From contig CAYXGT010000002.1 in NCBI GenBank assembly GCA_964464635.1, forward strand, positions 16,881 through 80,880: DNA of 64,000 bases, in the 5' to 3' direction. This DNA is from CAYLMG01 sp964464635. GTDB taxonomy: Bacteria > Planctomycetota > Phycisphaerae > Sedimentisphaerales > Anaerobacaceae. Positions 35,243-43,579 of the stretch are shown here, piece by piece. The position numbers and the translations under genes are program-made. The notes under the pieces are model-generated. The model saw only the letters and a program-made list of their open reading frames with translations, made no database searches and was not told the origin of the DNA. The stretch's first letter is position 1. Every line of letters starts with the position of its first letter.

Positions 35243-36148
35243 CTATTTTTTTCTCTGCAGAAGTGCTTCCGTGAGCTGACGCAGGACCTGAGCTTTTTTG
35301 CCGAACGGCTCAAGAGCGGCAATGGCCTCGTCGGCGAATTTTTTGGCAATTTCTTTCGATTTTTCAAGACCGATAACAGCCGGGTACGTAACCTTGCTCG
35401 CCTGCTCGTCTTTGCCTGCAGTCTTGCCTAACTGCTCACTCGATTCGCTTACATCGAGAATATCGTCGGCAATCTGAAATCCCAGCCCGATTTTCAGCCC
35501 GTACTCACACAACAAATCATATTGTTCGACCGTAGCGTCGCCGCATATCGCGCCCATCGCAGCGGCACAGCGAAACATCTTCGCCGTTTTATTGGTGTGA
35601 ATATACTCGAGAATCTGTTTGGTTCCTTTTGTTTTTTCGGCTTTAAGGTCCGCCAGTTGACCCGAAATCATCCCCTCGGGTCCCGCGGCAGAGGCGAGCT
35701 CGCCGATTAGTGCAGCAGCGACGTTGCTGTCGCTTATGTATTTAGCGAGTGACTCGAACGCAAGAATCAAAAGTGCATCGCCGACGAGTATCGCTGTCGC
35801 CTCGTCGAATCTTTTATGACAGGTAGGTCTGCCCCGCCGCATATCGTCATCGTCCATCGCCGGTAAATCGTCGTGAACGAGCGAAGACGTGTGTATCATC
35901 TCGACAGAGGCGGCGGAAACCTCTGCGTTGCTGTTGACCGAGCCTGAGACGAGCTCGCAGCACCACAGCAAAAGGGCTGCTCTTATTTTTTTGCCCTGCC
36001 CCTCGATTGTGTATCGAAGAGCCTCACGCAAATCACGGTTAATATCGCGAGCCTCGGCGAAAATCCTCTGTATAGACGTGTTGACAATCCTGCGCTTATT
36101 TTCGAGCTCAATATAAAAATCGCTGTGTATGTGCTCACCAGCAGCCAT
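35243..36148 (-). CDS. ispA: Polyprenyl (farnesyl/geranylgeranyl) diphosphate synthase
   Basis: Joins isopentenyl diphosphate to allylic diphosphates. The 301-residue protein has the first Asp-rich motif H-D-D-L-P-A-M-D-D-D-D-M-R-R-G-R and the second G-L-G-F-Q-I-A-D-D-I-L-D. K-x-I-R-A-A-L-L-L near residue 55 is also typical. Two small residues before the first motif do not fix the chain length, so farnesyl synthase is the default. It diverges from miaA over about 100 bp; dxs lies 5 kb away. The 3' end abuts a low-complexity tract. Confidence 0.9.
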   Translation of the reverse strand: MAAGEHIHSDFYIELENKRRIVNTSIQRIFAEARDINRDLREALRYTIEGQGKKIRAALLLWCCELVSGSVNSNAEVSAASVEMIHTSSLVHDDLPAMDDDDMRRGRPTCHKRFDEATAILVGDALLILAFESLAKYISDSNVAAALIGELASAAGPEGMISGQLADLKAEKTKGTKQILEYIHTNKTAKMFRCAAAMGAICGDATVEQYDLLCEYGLKIGLGFQIADDILDVSESSEQLGKTAGKDEQASKVTYPAVIGLEKSKEIAKKFADEAIAALEPFGKKAQVLRQLTEALLQRKK

Positions 36149-36248
36149 ATCAATCCTTAGAAAAACAAAATTGCAAAACCTGCGTACCGGAATTATACTC
36201 CAGAAGGTAAAATTTTTCCCGTTTTCTTTTTCTTATTATGGAAAAAAT

Positions 36249-37172
36249 ATGATTTTGATAACCGGCGTAACAGCTTCAGGCAAAGGCAGGCTTGCCTTTG
36301 ATTTGGCAGGCAAGCTCGACGCAGAAATCATCAGCGTCGATTCGATGAAGGTATATAGGCGGATGGACATCGGAACAGCCAAACCGCCCATAAAGGTGAG
36401 AGAAAAAATCAGATACCACCTGATTGATATCGTCGAGCCGAGCGAGTCATTCAGTCTCGGCCGATACCTCGAGCTGGCAAATGAGGCGATTACAGACATC
36501 AAAAGCAGGGACAAAACTGTTATCGCTGTCGGCGGAACCGCGCTTTACATAAAAGCCCTGCTGTATGGCCTGTTCGAAGGACCCGGCTCGGACGAAAAAA
36601 TAAGAGAACAACTGAAACAGCAGGCAGAGGCGCTCGGCCTGGAGCAACTTTATAGCGAACTTGAAAAAATCGACCCCGATGCGGCAGAGCGAATACACCC
36701 GAACGATGGAAAAAGAATCATAAGAGCGCTGGAAGTTTATCATCTCACAGGCAAACCAATCTCAGACTTTCAGAAGCAATGGCCGAAAAACCGAAAGACA
36801 GAACAGAATGTGCTTCGTAAATTCAAAATCATCGCCCTGCGAAGACCAAAACAAATCGAAAGCAAAAGAATCAACAGCCGGGTAAAAAAAATGCTCGATG
36901 ACGGCCTTATCGATGAGGTCAAAAGCCTTTTAGCTGAGGACAAGCTCCTGAGCAAACAGGCTGCGGGTGCGATAGGCTATGCAGAAATCATCGATTACCT
37001 GGAAGGCAAAACTGCTCTCGAAGATGCTGTCGAGCTTATCAAAAAAAATACACGACATCTCGCCAAGCACCAGCGAACCTGGTTCAAAACCTTCCCCGAT
37101 GTAAACTGGCTCGACATCGAAGAGGATGAACCGCCCGAACATATCCTCGCCCGCGTTAAAGAGATTTTATAA
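36249..37172 (+). CDS. miaA: tRNA dimethylallyltransferase
   Basis: Adds dimethylallyl to A37 of tRNAs reading UNN codons. The family start M-I-L-I-T-G fixes ATG 36249 (307 residues); the frame is open 40 codons earlier, but that part overlaps the divergent gene. The D-S-M-K-V-Y-R-R-M-D-I-G-T-A-K-P block and the Y-R-H-L-I-D-I-V-like segment are typical. The P-loop reads G-V-T-A-S-G-K-G, where the usual last Thr/Ser is Gly. The C-terminal Q-R-T-W-F segment is present. It uses the product of the isoprenoid pathway encoded nearby. Confidence 0.92.
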   Translation: MILITGVTASGKGRLAFDLAGKLDAEIISVDSMKVYRRMDIGTAKPPIKVREKIRYHLIDIVEPSESFSLGRYLELANEAITDIKSRDKTVIAVGGTALYIKALLYGLFEGPGSDEKIREQLKQQAEALGLEQLYSELEKIDPDAAERIHPNDGKRIIRALEVYHLTGKPISDFQKQWPKNRKTEQNVLRKFKIIALRRPKQIESKRINSRVKKMLDDGLIDEVKSLLAEDKLLSKQAAGAIGYAEIIDYLEGKTALEDAVELIKKNTRHLAKHQRTWFKTFPDVNWLDIEEDEPPEHILARVKEIL

Positions 37173-37242
37173 GTCTTAAGCTGCACCCGGCTTGGCCAAT
37201 TTAAAGTAAATTCGGATTAGATAACTACTGAGGCGGGAAGGT

Positions 37243-37824
37243 TTATGCCTTTTGCAACTGGCTCTGGGCACGGAGCATAACAGCCGCCTCGCTCAGAACA
37301 AGCTGCTTTATCAAACTGGCGGGAACCTGTGAAAAATCCATCGCCAGAACTTTTTGCTCAACCATCGAAGCAATCGCGCGGGCTGCCGGACGTTCAACTC
37401 CGTATTTCTCCATCAGGTCGGTAACTATTCGTGACTTGTCCCAGCGGCTCCTTGTGACCGAGTCGCCGTCTTCGCCGAATTGCCGGGCATCTGATAAGTT
37501 ATCCATATCAACTGAGACAACATCGATTCGCGAACGCTTGAGCCTTCGCTCCATATTGTGCTCGCCGAGTGAAATCGCAGCTTCTTCGTAGCCCGTAGCC
37601 GAAAGAGCAGCTTTAATTACGGATAAAATCTCAGAACTGCTGATAATGCGTTTTTTTTGCTTCTCGTAAAGTGTGTATGTTATCACATCCGCGAGCTGTT
37701 CGGCGGCTACGATGTCCGGCTCTCCCGCTTGTGCAAAAGCATTGCCGATGGTTGCTATAACCTTTGTGTACAGATACTGCTCGCTGCTGCCATCCTGTTT
37801 TATTACTTTAAGCTGTGCTTTCAT
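37243..37824 (-). CDS. ATP-cone domain protein in the nrdR operon
   Basis: ATG 37824 gives 193 residues; a 14-residue extension would need TTG. The N-terminal 95 residues form an ATP-cone domain, the nucleotide-sensing module of NrdR and class I/III ribonucleotide reductases (V-I-K-Q-D-G-S-S-E-Q-Y, V-A-A-E-Q-L-A-D-V). The C-terminal half is an unassigned helical region (W-D-K-S-R-I-V-T-D-L-M-E-K-Y-G-V). It lies 60 bp downstream of nrdR in the same direction, so it may be a nucleotide-sensing partner or an RNR-related regulator. Catalytic RNR residues are absent. Confidence 0.75.
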   Translation of the reverse strand: MKAQLKVIKQDGSSEQYLYTKVIATIGNAFAQAGEPDIVAAEQLADVITYTLYEKQKKRIISSSEILSVIKAALSATGYEEAAISLGEHNMERRLKRSRIDVVSVDMDNLSDARQFGEDGDSVTRSRWDKSRIVTDLMEKYGVERPAARAIASMVEQKVLAMDFSQVPASLIKQLVLSEAAVMLRAQSQLQKA

Positions 37825-37884
37825 CGGCCCTTCAGCCTCCCTGCATAATGCATCCAAGAGCCCCAAATTTTTCTTTTACTTTCG

Positions 37885-38376
37885 TTAACCTTCAAAAAGC
37901 TTTTTCTGACCCGGTTGTTCAGTTCTTCCGATAGCCTGCCTTACCTCGTCAATCAAATCGCCCGCATCCTTGAAATCACGATATACACTTGCGAAACGAA
38001 TGTACGCAACCTTGTCGACGTCTCTTAAGTGCTTCATCACATTTTCGCCGATAAATGCGCTCGTCACCTCTTTGTCGAAGTCCCGGAAAATATCTTCCTC
38101 GACTCTGTCGGCGATCTGCTGAATCTGTTCTGCTGACACCTGTCTTTTATAACAGGCCTTTTGCAATCCCGCAATAACTTTTTCCCTGTCATAAGGAATA
38201 CGCGAATTATCTTTTTTGACTACATATAACTTAAAGCTCTCGCCTATCTTTTCGTAGGTTGTAAAGCGTCTTTCGCAGGCCAGGCACTGGCGCCTTCTTC
38301 TTATCACTCTTCCTGAATCGCTGGCCCGAGAGTCAACAACCCTATCTCTGTCTTCTTTGCAAAAAGGACACCTCAC
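37885..38376 (-). CDS. nrdR: Transcriptional repressor of ribonucleotide reductase genes
   Basis: A 163-residue protein with a zinc ribbon formed by Cys3, Cys6, Cys31 and Cys34 (R-C-P-F-C and Q-C-L-A-C) with the R-R-R-R-Q strand between, and an ATP-cone domain from about residue 49. It senses ATP/dATP and represses nrd genes by binding pairs of NrdR boxes. Two such boxes lie over its own promoter, so autoregulation is likely. Its 16-residue C-terminal extension (R-T-E-Q-P-G-Q-K-K) is ordinary for the family. Confidence 0.95.
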   Translation of the reverse strand: MRCPFCKEDRDRVVDSRASDSGRVIRRRRQCLACERRFTTYEKIGESFKLYVVKKDNSRIPYDREKVIAGLQKACYKRQVSAEQIQQIADRVEEDIFRDFDKEVTSAFIGENVMKHLRDVDKVAYIRFASVYRDFKDAGDLIDEVRQAIGRTEQPGQKKLFEG

Positions 38377-38398
38377 GAGAAAACCTGCCTCGACAACA

Positions 38399-38450
38399 AC
38401 ACCATATCTTGAGAACAGCTGGATTTTACGCTCTATATGTAGTGTGTCAA
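38399..38450 (-). promoter_or_regulatory. nrdR promoter overlapped by two NrdR-box-like sites
   Basis: Reading on the minus strand, TTGACA (38450-38445) and TAAAAT (38428-38423) are 16 bp apart. Between them lies ACACTACATATAGAGC (38445-38430), which matches the NrdR-box pattern acaCwAtATaTwGtgt at 13 of 16 places. A weaker match lies at 38399-38414 (read on the plus strand, ACACCATATCTTGAGA). The two sites start 31 bp apart, three helical turns, the spacing known for NrdR box pairs. Confidence 0.75.
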
Positions 38451-38570
38451 ATGAAAATTTTTAATTTTTATTTTTATGGTGGGTATCAGCCGCAATATTA
38501 TCTGAATACATTGGTGGCGTTAATTCATACGTGGAAGATTTTACGAAAGATGGACGAGGGCTTATCCTAG

Positions 38571-38800
38571 TAAAAGAAAGACCCCTGTGCTAAGAAGCAC
38601 AGGGGTCTACCCGGAAAGAAATTTTATGGCCCCCAAAAATATCTGAAAGTCCTTATCCTAATATAAGGACGTTTCTTTCAATCCTGCCCTGGTGTCCGTA
38701 ACTCCCCCCCATGGCAGGATGCCCGTAAAGGGTAAAATTAACTATTATGTAGTTGATGAGCTGCCGTCTTTTACCGGCCACACCCCTTTATTGTCCTATC
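38571..38800 (-). ncRNA. Candidate structured small RNA ending in an intrinsic terminator
   Basis: On the minus strand the segment ends in GACCCCTGTGC-TTCTTA-GCACAGGGGTC (38607-38580) followed by TTTCTTTTA. Upstream are further stems: GGTAAAA/TTTTACC, ATCCTGCC/GGCAGGAT, GTCCTTAT/ATAAGGAC, and a possible closing TGGCC/GGCCA pair. TTGTCC (38836-38831) and TAGACT 17 bp away could form a promoter. AGGGGT near the 5' end could also pair with ACCCCT of the terminator stem. No known RNA family is recognised. The nrdR promoter is separate and lies downstream. Confidence 0.45.
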
Positions 38801-38984
38801 CGTACAAAGTCTAATATAAAAATCGCAAATGGACAAATTGCCTCTTAAAAATTTTTTGTTTCTTCTCAGACCGATAAAAGTAGGAAGGGAAATACCGAAT
38901 ATCGAACAAGGAATATTGAAATAAGAAGTTACGAGTCACCGGCCACAAGTCACTCTACAGGACGCCTTACGGCGGAGCGACTGA

Positions 38985-39875
38985 TTATCCTCGTGCTTTA
39001 GCGAACCAGTCGGGGTCTTTGGCCAGTTTTTCGCGGGCTTCTTTCGTCATCATCTCAAAAGCGGGATGGTTGCTGCGCCAGCTTCGCTGCTCGAATGAGC
39101 CCGACCGCATCTTCTCAACCTCCCTGGAGACGCCCTCGAAATAACTGCCGTAAATATGAAGCGAATCGCTTATATCGACGTATCTGCCGGCGGTAACGGT
39201 TTTGCCGATTTTCTCTGAAATCTTCTGTGCTATTATTCTCTGCAAATCGGCAAGCGCATAGACATTCATAAACCAGGCTTTGTACAGGTCTCTGCTTCGC
39301 CAGTGTGTATTCATATTGAGTAACATCGCCCCCCTGCCGTCATCTATCAACCGGCACCATATCCTCTGAAGACAAGGCGGGTCGTCTGTTTTCGGGTCGG
39401 CGTTCGGCATCCAGGTAATCGCCTGTGCCCTGCGTGTATGGGCGACGTTCGAGAGACTGTCGATGATGTACTGAATCTGGTCGACTTTTTTGAATGGTCT
39501 CGGCGAATCAGCTGTTCGCAAATCCTCGACAGGACAATACGCACATAATCTTTCATGATATGTATAAGTCCACTTGCCGGCTGCCGGGTCTATCCAGTGG
39601 TCGTGAATACCGTCGACGACTTCCTGGCGATAGGCTTCGAGCTCTGCAGGTCCGCCGGGAAAATTCTTGTGTATTCTCGGCTCGGCGAAAGGGTCGGCGA
39701 TTGTTACGATAACGGTCGCATCTCTGCTGAGCGGCTCGCCTGGTTTGTCGTATTGGGTTTTGATCTGCAGACCGTTGTCCCAGACCGCCAGCACAGCCTT
39801 CTCCCAGGCTTCAGGTAAACAATCCGCTGTAATATTTATGACCGGTATCTGCATCATTGACGTTGCTGCTGTCAT
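38985..39875 (-). CDS. Thymidylate-synthase-like (ThyA superfamily) protein
   Basis: A 296-residue protein with GGAGG before its ATG. The core P-P-C-L-Q-R-I-W-C-R-L-I-D and the W-R-S-R-D-L-Y-K-A-W-F-M-N-V-Y-A-L-A-D-L segment match the ThyA active site (catalytic Cys after Pro, then R-S-x-D for phosphate and N for base). Sequence elsewhere is far from E. coli ThyA, so it could be a divergent thymidylate synthase or a relative acting on dCMP/dUMP. Its place beside nrdR and an ATP-cone gene fits deoxynucleotide supply. Confidence 0.75.
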   Translation of the reverse strand: MTAATSMMQIPVINITADCLPEAWEKAVLAVWDNGLQIKTQYDKPGEPLSRDATVIVTIADPFAEPRIHKNFPGGPAELEAYRQEVVDGIHDHWIDPAAGKWTYTYHERLCAYCPVEDLRTADSPRPFKKVDQIQYIIDSLSNVAHTRRAQAITWMPNADPKTDDPPCLQRIWCRLIDDGRGAMLLNMNTHWRSRDLYKAWFMNVYALADLQRIIAQKISEKIGKTVTAGRYVDISDSLHIYGSYFEGVSREVEKMRSGSFEQRSWRSNHPAFEMMTKEAREKLAKDPDWFAKARG

Positions 39876-39905
39876 ATTTTTCCTCCGTGAACCTGTTAAA
39901 ATTGC

Positions 39906-40364
39906 CTATTTGTAATTGCCGAGGTCGATTTCATCTTCTGTAATATTATATCGTCTGCGGTACTGCTCAGGGATGTCCGCGAGGATTCGCTTGGCCTTGA
40001 ACTCGTATTCGGTATCCGGGAAATTCTCGACAATCTGTCTGCAGGCATCGATAGTCTGTTTGTAGCTTATCGCGGGGAGTCTGCCCATTTTTCTGGATTG
40101 AATAGCCCATTCCAGAAGCCGCTCAGCCTCGACTTGTTCTTCTTCTGTAAGTTCGCGGAACTGCTGCGTCGGCTGCTGGGAGGTTTGCTTTTCTTCGATA
40201 ACCGTTTCTCTCGGTTGCGGCTCAGCCCGCAGCCTCGCGTCATCTTCGGCTACGACGTCATAAAACGTTTTCCCAGGCTCGGTCTTTTTCTTACAGCCGA
40301 CAGGGACAATGACAAAAGCTATCAGCAATACCGCAAGAGCCGTGCCAGATATTTTATCTTTCAT
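39906..40364 (-). CDS. Putative lipoprotein with a TPR-like end
   Basis: A 152-residue protein: lipoprotein signal ending V-P-V-G-C (Cys24), a Lys/Glu/Gln-rich linker, and a helical C-terminal half (E-A-E-R-L-L-E-W-A-I-Q, Q-T-I-D-A-C-R-Q-I-V-E-N-F-P-D-T) similar to one TPR/YfiO-like repeat. It lies 30 bp upstream of the ThyA-like gene in the same direction and could share its transcript. The envelope role is unknown. Confidence 0.65.
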   Translation of the reverse strand: MKDKISGTALAVLLIAFVIVPVGCKKKTEPGKTFYDVVAEDDARLRAEPQPRETVIEEKQTSQQPTQQFRELTEEEQVEAERLLEWAIQSRKMGRLPAISYKQTIDACRQIVENFPDTEYEFKAKRILADIPEQYRRRYNITEDEIDLGNYK

Positions 40365-40414
40365 AACGTATCCTGCCTTTCCGAAATAGTCTTTCAGCCT
40401 CGTTTTGACGATTA

Positions 40415-40443
40415 TTGATTATTCAATAGAAATAATATATAAT
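40415..40443 (+). promoter_or_regulatory. Candidate ribE-pdxA promoter
   Basis: TTGATT (40415-40420) and a perfect TATAAT (40438-40443) are 17 bp apart, about 70 bp before the ribE start. No FMN riboswitch sequence is visible in the short leader. Confidence 0.6.
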
Positions 40444-40513
40444 CAATTTTATGTTTTGTTTGCGTTTTTTCAACAGCAAACTCGATATTTAATTGAATTG
40501 GTTGTTCTGATTT

Positions 40514-41152
40514 ATGTTTACGGGAATAATAGAAGGTCTGTGCGAGGTAAAATCGGCGCTCGGCTCAGCCGATACGCTGAAGCTGAAAATCGAGCTTGGC
40601 AGTCTCGCCGAGGGCTGTAGGATAGGCGACAGCATAAGTGTAAGCGGTGTCTGCCTTACCGTAACCGCTCTTGAGAAAAGGATAGGCTGTTTTGATGTGG
40701 GCGGCGAGACGCTTTCGAAATCGAATCTCGGCGGATTAAGGGCCGGCTCGAAGGTCAATATCGAAAGAAGCCTGAAGGCTGACAGCCGGTTCGGCGGCCA
40801 TTTTGTGCTCGGCCATACCGACGGTACCGCAACTATTAAAAAAATTGAGAAAAAAGGACAATTTGCTGAAATGACATTCACGGCTGATAGAGAGCTGCTT
40901 GATAATATGATACCCAAAGGCTCGGTCGCCGTCGATGGAATCTCACTAACGATAGCAAAGCTGGACGATAACGGCTTCAGGATTGCTTTGATACCGCAGA
41001 CGCTTAAAAGTACGACATTGGGAGCGGTAAAAGTCGGTGATAAAGTAAATATCGAAACTGATATAATAATAAAGACGATAAGGAAATACGTGGAGAAGTT
41101 TTTGCCTGCAGAAGGCTTGACCGCCGAGAAGCTAAAAACAATCGGCTTTTAA
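40514..41152 (+). CDS. ribE: Riboflavin synthase alpha chain
   Basis: Makes riboflavin from two molecules of 6,7-dimethyl-8-ribityllumazine. The 212-residue protein begins with the signature M-F-T-G-I-I-E-G. It has the expected internal duplication: first barrel with S-V-S-G-V-C-L-T-V and N-I-E-R-S-L, then G-H-T-D-G-T and the second barrel with V-D-G-I-S-L-T-I. It is followed after 9 bp by pdxA in the same direction. Confidence 0.95.
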   Translation: MFTGIIEGLCEVKSALGSADTLKLKIELGSLAEGCRIGDSISVSGVCLTVTALEKRIGCFDVGGETLSKSNLGGLRAGSKVNIERSLKADSRFGGHFVLGHTDGTATIKKIEKKGQFAEMTFTADRELLDNMIPKGSVAVDGISLTIAKLDDNGFRIALIPQTLKSTTLGAVKVGDKVNIETDIIIKTIRKYVEKFLPAEGLTAEKLKTIGF

Positions 41153-41161
41153 CTGAAAAAT

Positions 41162-42235
41162 ATGAACCATAACTTTAATAACAATTCGATAACGGAGCAG
41201 CCGGTGATAGGGATAACGATGGGCGACCCGGCTGGTATCGGCGCGGAGATTATAATCAAGGCCCTGGCTGAGCCTGAGATAAGAAAGGCTGCGAAGTTTA
41301 TCATATTCGGAATGAACGAGCAGCTTTTGTTTGCAGCCGACAAGGCCGAGCTCGAGCCGTTCTGGGGCAGATGCCAGCACGAAAAATTGAGCAGAGGATT
41401 TCCCTATAAGGTTGTTGTAGCCGACTACGACGAATACTCGGTGCCGCCCTGGATAAAGGGGCCGAGCAAAGTCTCGGGCGAGGCGTCGGTCAGGTTCTGT
41501 CTCGACGCAATCGAGGCTGCGAAGGCAAAAATAATCGACGCAGTTGTAACCGCACCGATAAACAAAACCAGCTGGAAGCTGGCAGATGTTAAGTGGCCCG
41601 GTCATACCGAGATGTTCGCCGAGAAAACAAAGTCCAGGCGAAAAGTGATGATGTTCGCAGCCGAAAGGCTGAAGGTTGCCCTTGCGACGATACACGAGGC
41701 TCTTTTCGAGGTACGTCATAAATTTACTATCGGCTGTGTGTTTGAGCCGATAGATTTGCTCAATGACGCTTTGAAGCAGTACTTCGATATTGAGAATCCG
41801 AAAATCGGCGTCGCAGCCCTGAATCCTCATGCGGGCGAGGACGGCCAATTCGGCGACGAAGAAAAGCGCATAATCACACCGGCTGTGACTCTCGCTCAGA
41901 ACCAGGGTATCGATTGTTACGGGCCGTATCCCGCTGATACGCTTTTTCTGAGAGCAGTTCGAGGCGAGTTCGACGGCGTGGTAGCGATGTATCACGACCA
42001 GGCTATGATACCAATAAAGCTTTTGGCGTTCGAGACCGCGGTTAATATCACGATTGGAATACCGATTATAAGAACGTCACCCGCACACGGGACAGCGTTC
42101 GATATCACAGGCAAGAATATCGCGAACCCAACGAGTATGAAAGCCGCGATAAAACTTGCGATAAATATGGTAACGCATAAAAGAAAGTTAGAACTGAGAA
42201 CCGAGAAGTTAGAGCTGAAAAACAAAAATGAATAA
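41162..42235 (+). CDS. pdxA: 4-hydroxythreonine-4-phosphate dehydrogenase
   Basis: A step in the DXP-dependent pathway to pyridoxal phosphate, oxidising 4-phosphohydroxy-threonine. Motifs seen are I-T-M-G-D-P-A-G-I-G, K-W-P-G-H-T-E, A-L-N-P-H-A-G-E-D-G, M-Y-H-D-Q-A-M-I-P-I-K and R-T-S-P-A-H-G-T-A-F-D-I. The 357-residue product ends with a K-L-E-L-R-T-E-K-L-E-L tail read from a low-complexity intergenic tract, so the true family end is near residue 340. Its pathway uses DXP, the product of dxs in this window. Confidence 0.94.
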   Translation: MNHNFNNNSITEQPVIGITMGDPAGIGAEIIIKALAEPEIRKAAKFIIFGMNEQLLFAADKAELEPFWGRCQHEKLSRGFPYKVVVADYDEYSVPPWIKGPSKVSGEASVRFCLDAIEAAKAKIIDAVVTAPINKTSWKLADVKWPGHTEMFAEKTKSRRKVMMFAAERLKVALATIHEALFEVRHKFTIGCVFEPIDLLNDALKQYFDIENPKIGVAALNPHAGEDGQFGDEEKRIITPAVTLAQNQGIDCYGPYPADTLFLRAVRGEFDGVVAMYHDQAMIPIKLLAFETAVNITIGIPIIRTSPAHGTAFDITGKNIANPTSMKAAIKLAINMVTHKRKLELRTEKLELKNKNE

Positions 42236-42264
42236 AGCTGCCGCTGCGTATTATCCTCTATAAA

Positions 42265-43431
42265 TTACTTCACAATATTATGTAACTGTGATACAGGCAG
42301 GGTCGAGACATTTTCGGCCAGGGGATAGCTCTCGTCGCCGGGATAAATTACATAAGCCTTTTTCGGCCTGAGGTCTTCGAATGCATTCCAGAAACTTTTA
42401 GTCAGTTTCGGCGCCAGAGAATATTTAAATTCGACCGCTATCGGCGGCTTGAGCTGAGTCGGCAGCAAAACAAGGTCGATTTCCGCTCCTGCCGCCGTCC
42501 GGTAGAAATTAGCTGTCCAGTGTTTCGGAATCAAAGCCATTATCTGCTCTATTAACCAGCCCTCCCACGAAGCACCTGCAGATGGATGCCCTAAAAGTGA
42601 ATCTAATTCCGGAATACCCAAAAGATAATGCAGCAATCCGCTGTCTCTTATATAAACTTTCGGAGATTTTACAAGACGCTTCTTTATGTTGGTATAGTAA
42701 GGCTGAATCTGGCGAATCATAAAAGTATCCTGCAATATATCAAGATACTTTCTTGCCGAAGGCGGCGAAATCCCTAAACTGTTTGCAATCTTACTTGCAT
42801 TCCAGAGTTGACCGTGACAGTGAGATAGCATCTGCCAGAACCTTAAAAGCATAGAAGCCGGAATAGAAATGCCGAGCCCCGGTATGTCTCTTTCAAGATG
42901 CGTTCTGATAAAGTTTTCTCTCCAGGTAAAAGATGTTTCATCGGACTTTGCAAGAAAACTTCTCGGGAATCCGCCTCGCAGCCATAGTTTTTCGAAGGTC
43001 TTTTGTTGTTCTGTGCCGCCGACTTCTGACAGCAGGAAACCATTAAGCTGGTGATAACAAATTCTTCCGGCAAGGCTTTCTGAAGATTGCCTTGATAAAT
43101 CCGGCGATGCTGAGCCGAGTATTAAAAATCTGCCGTTTCTGAATTTTGAGTCAACCAGCGACCTTATTGAAGGAAACAATTCCGGCTTTCTTTGTATTTC
43201 ATCTATTATTACTAACCTGTCCGAATGTTTTTCAAGATAAAGCTGCGGGTCCGAAAGCTTCTGAAGGTCTGAGGTTTTCTCCAGGTCAAGATATAAAGCA
43301 TTCTTCAAGCTGGTTTCTTTTATCATTTTTGCAAGTGTAGTTTTGCCTACCTGCCGAGCTCCCAGAATGCCAACCACCGGAAAATCCCGCAGAGTTCCAA
43401 TTATATCGCTTGTAATACTTCGTTTAATCAT
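42265..43431 (-). CDS. AAA ATPase with DUF4143 (AAA_14 family)
   Basis: A 388-residue protein with Walker A G-A-R-Q-V-G-K-T (24-31), Walker B L-V-I-I-D-E-I-Q, and a sensor strand F-L-I-L-G-S-A-S. A winged-helix part and the DUF4143 C-terminal domain follow (L-E-W-like V-E-F-K-Y-S segment with E-I-D-L-V). The family is common, patchy and mobile between bacteria and archaea, with uncertain function. The C-terminal acidic E-I-D-L-V-L...V-E-F-K pattern recalls a nuclease-like fold. It stands alone between pdxA (convergent) and rsmA (divergent). Confidence 0.85.
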   Translation of the reverse strand: MIKRSITSDIIGTLRDFPVVGILGARQVGKTTLAKMIKETSLKNALYLDLEKTSDLQKLSDPQLYLEKHSDRLVIIDEIQRKPELFPSIRSLVDSKFRNGRFLILGSASPDLSRQSSESLAGRICYHQLNGFLLSEVGGTEQQKTFEKLWLRGGFPRSFLAKSDETSFTWRENFIRTHLERDIPGLGISIPASMLLRFWQMLSHCHGQLWNASKIANSLGISPPSARKYLDILQDTFMIRQIQPYYTNIKKRLVKSPKVYIRDSGLLHYLLGIPELDSLLGHPSAGASWEGWLIEQIMALIPKHWTANFYRTAAGAEIDLVLLPTQLKPPIAVEFKYSLAPKLTKSFWNAFEDLRPKKAYVIYPGDESYPLAENVSTLPVSQLHNIVK

Positions 43432-43579
43432 GCTTGTATTTTAAAACGGAACCTTTCAAATTGCAAGCAAATACTTTTTGTTTATTGAATTGATAAGTTG
43501 ACATAGACCGATAATTATTAAGTTAAACTTGAGTAAATTCGGGTTTATAATACTGTAAGTAAAGTCAGAGGCTGTTTTA

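Noticed and set aside
38571..38800. 6S RNA, SRP RNA or cobalamin riboswitch
   Set aside because: The stem order is multi-branched and the diagnostic boxes of these families were not found; kept only as an unclassified candidate.
41132..41995. 287-codon minus-strand frame opposite pdxA
   Set aside because: PdxA motifs on the plus strand are unmistakable; the minus frame has no family features.
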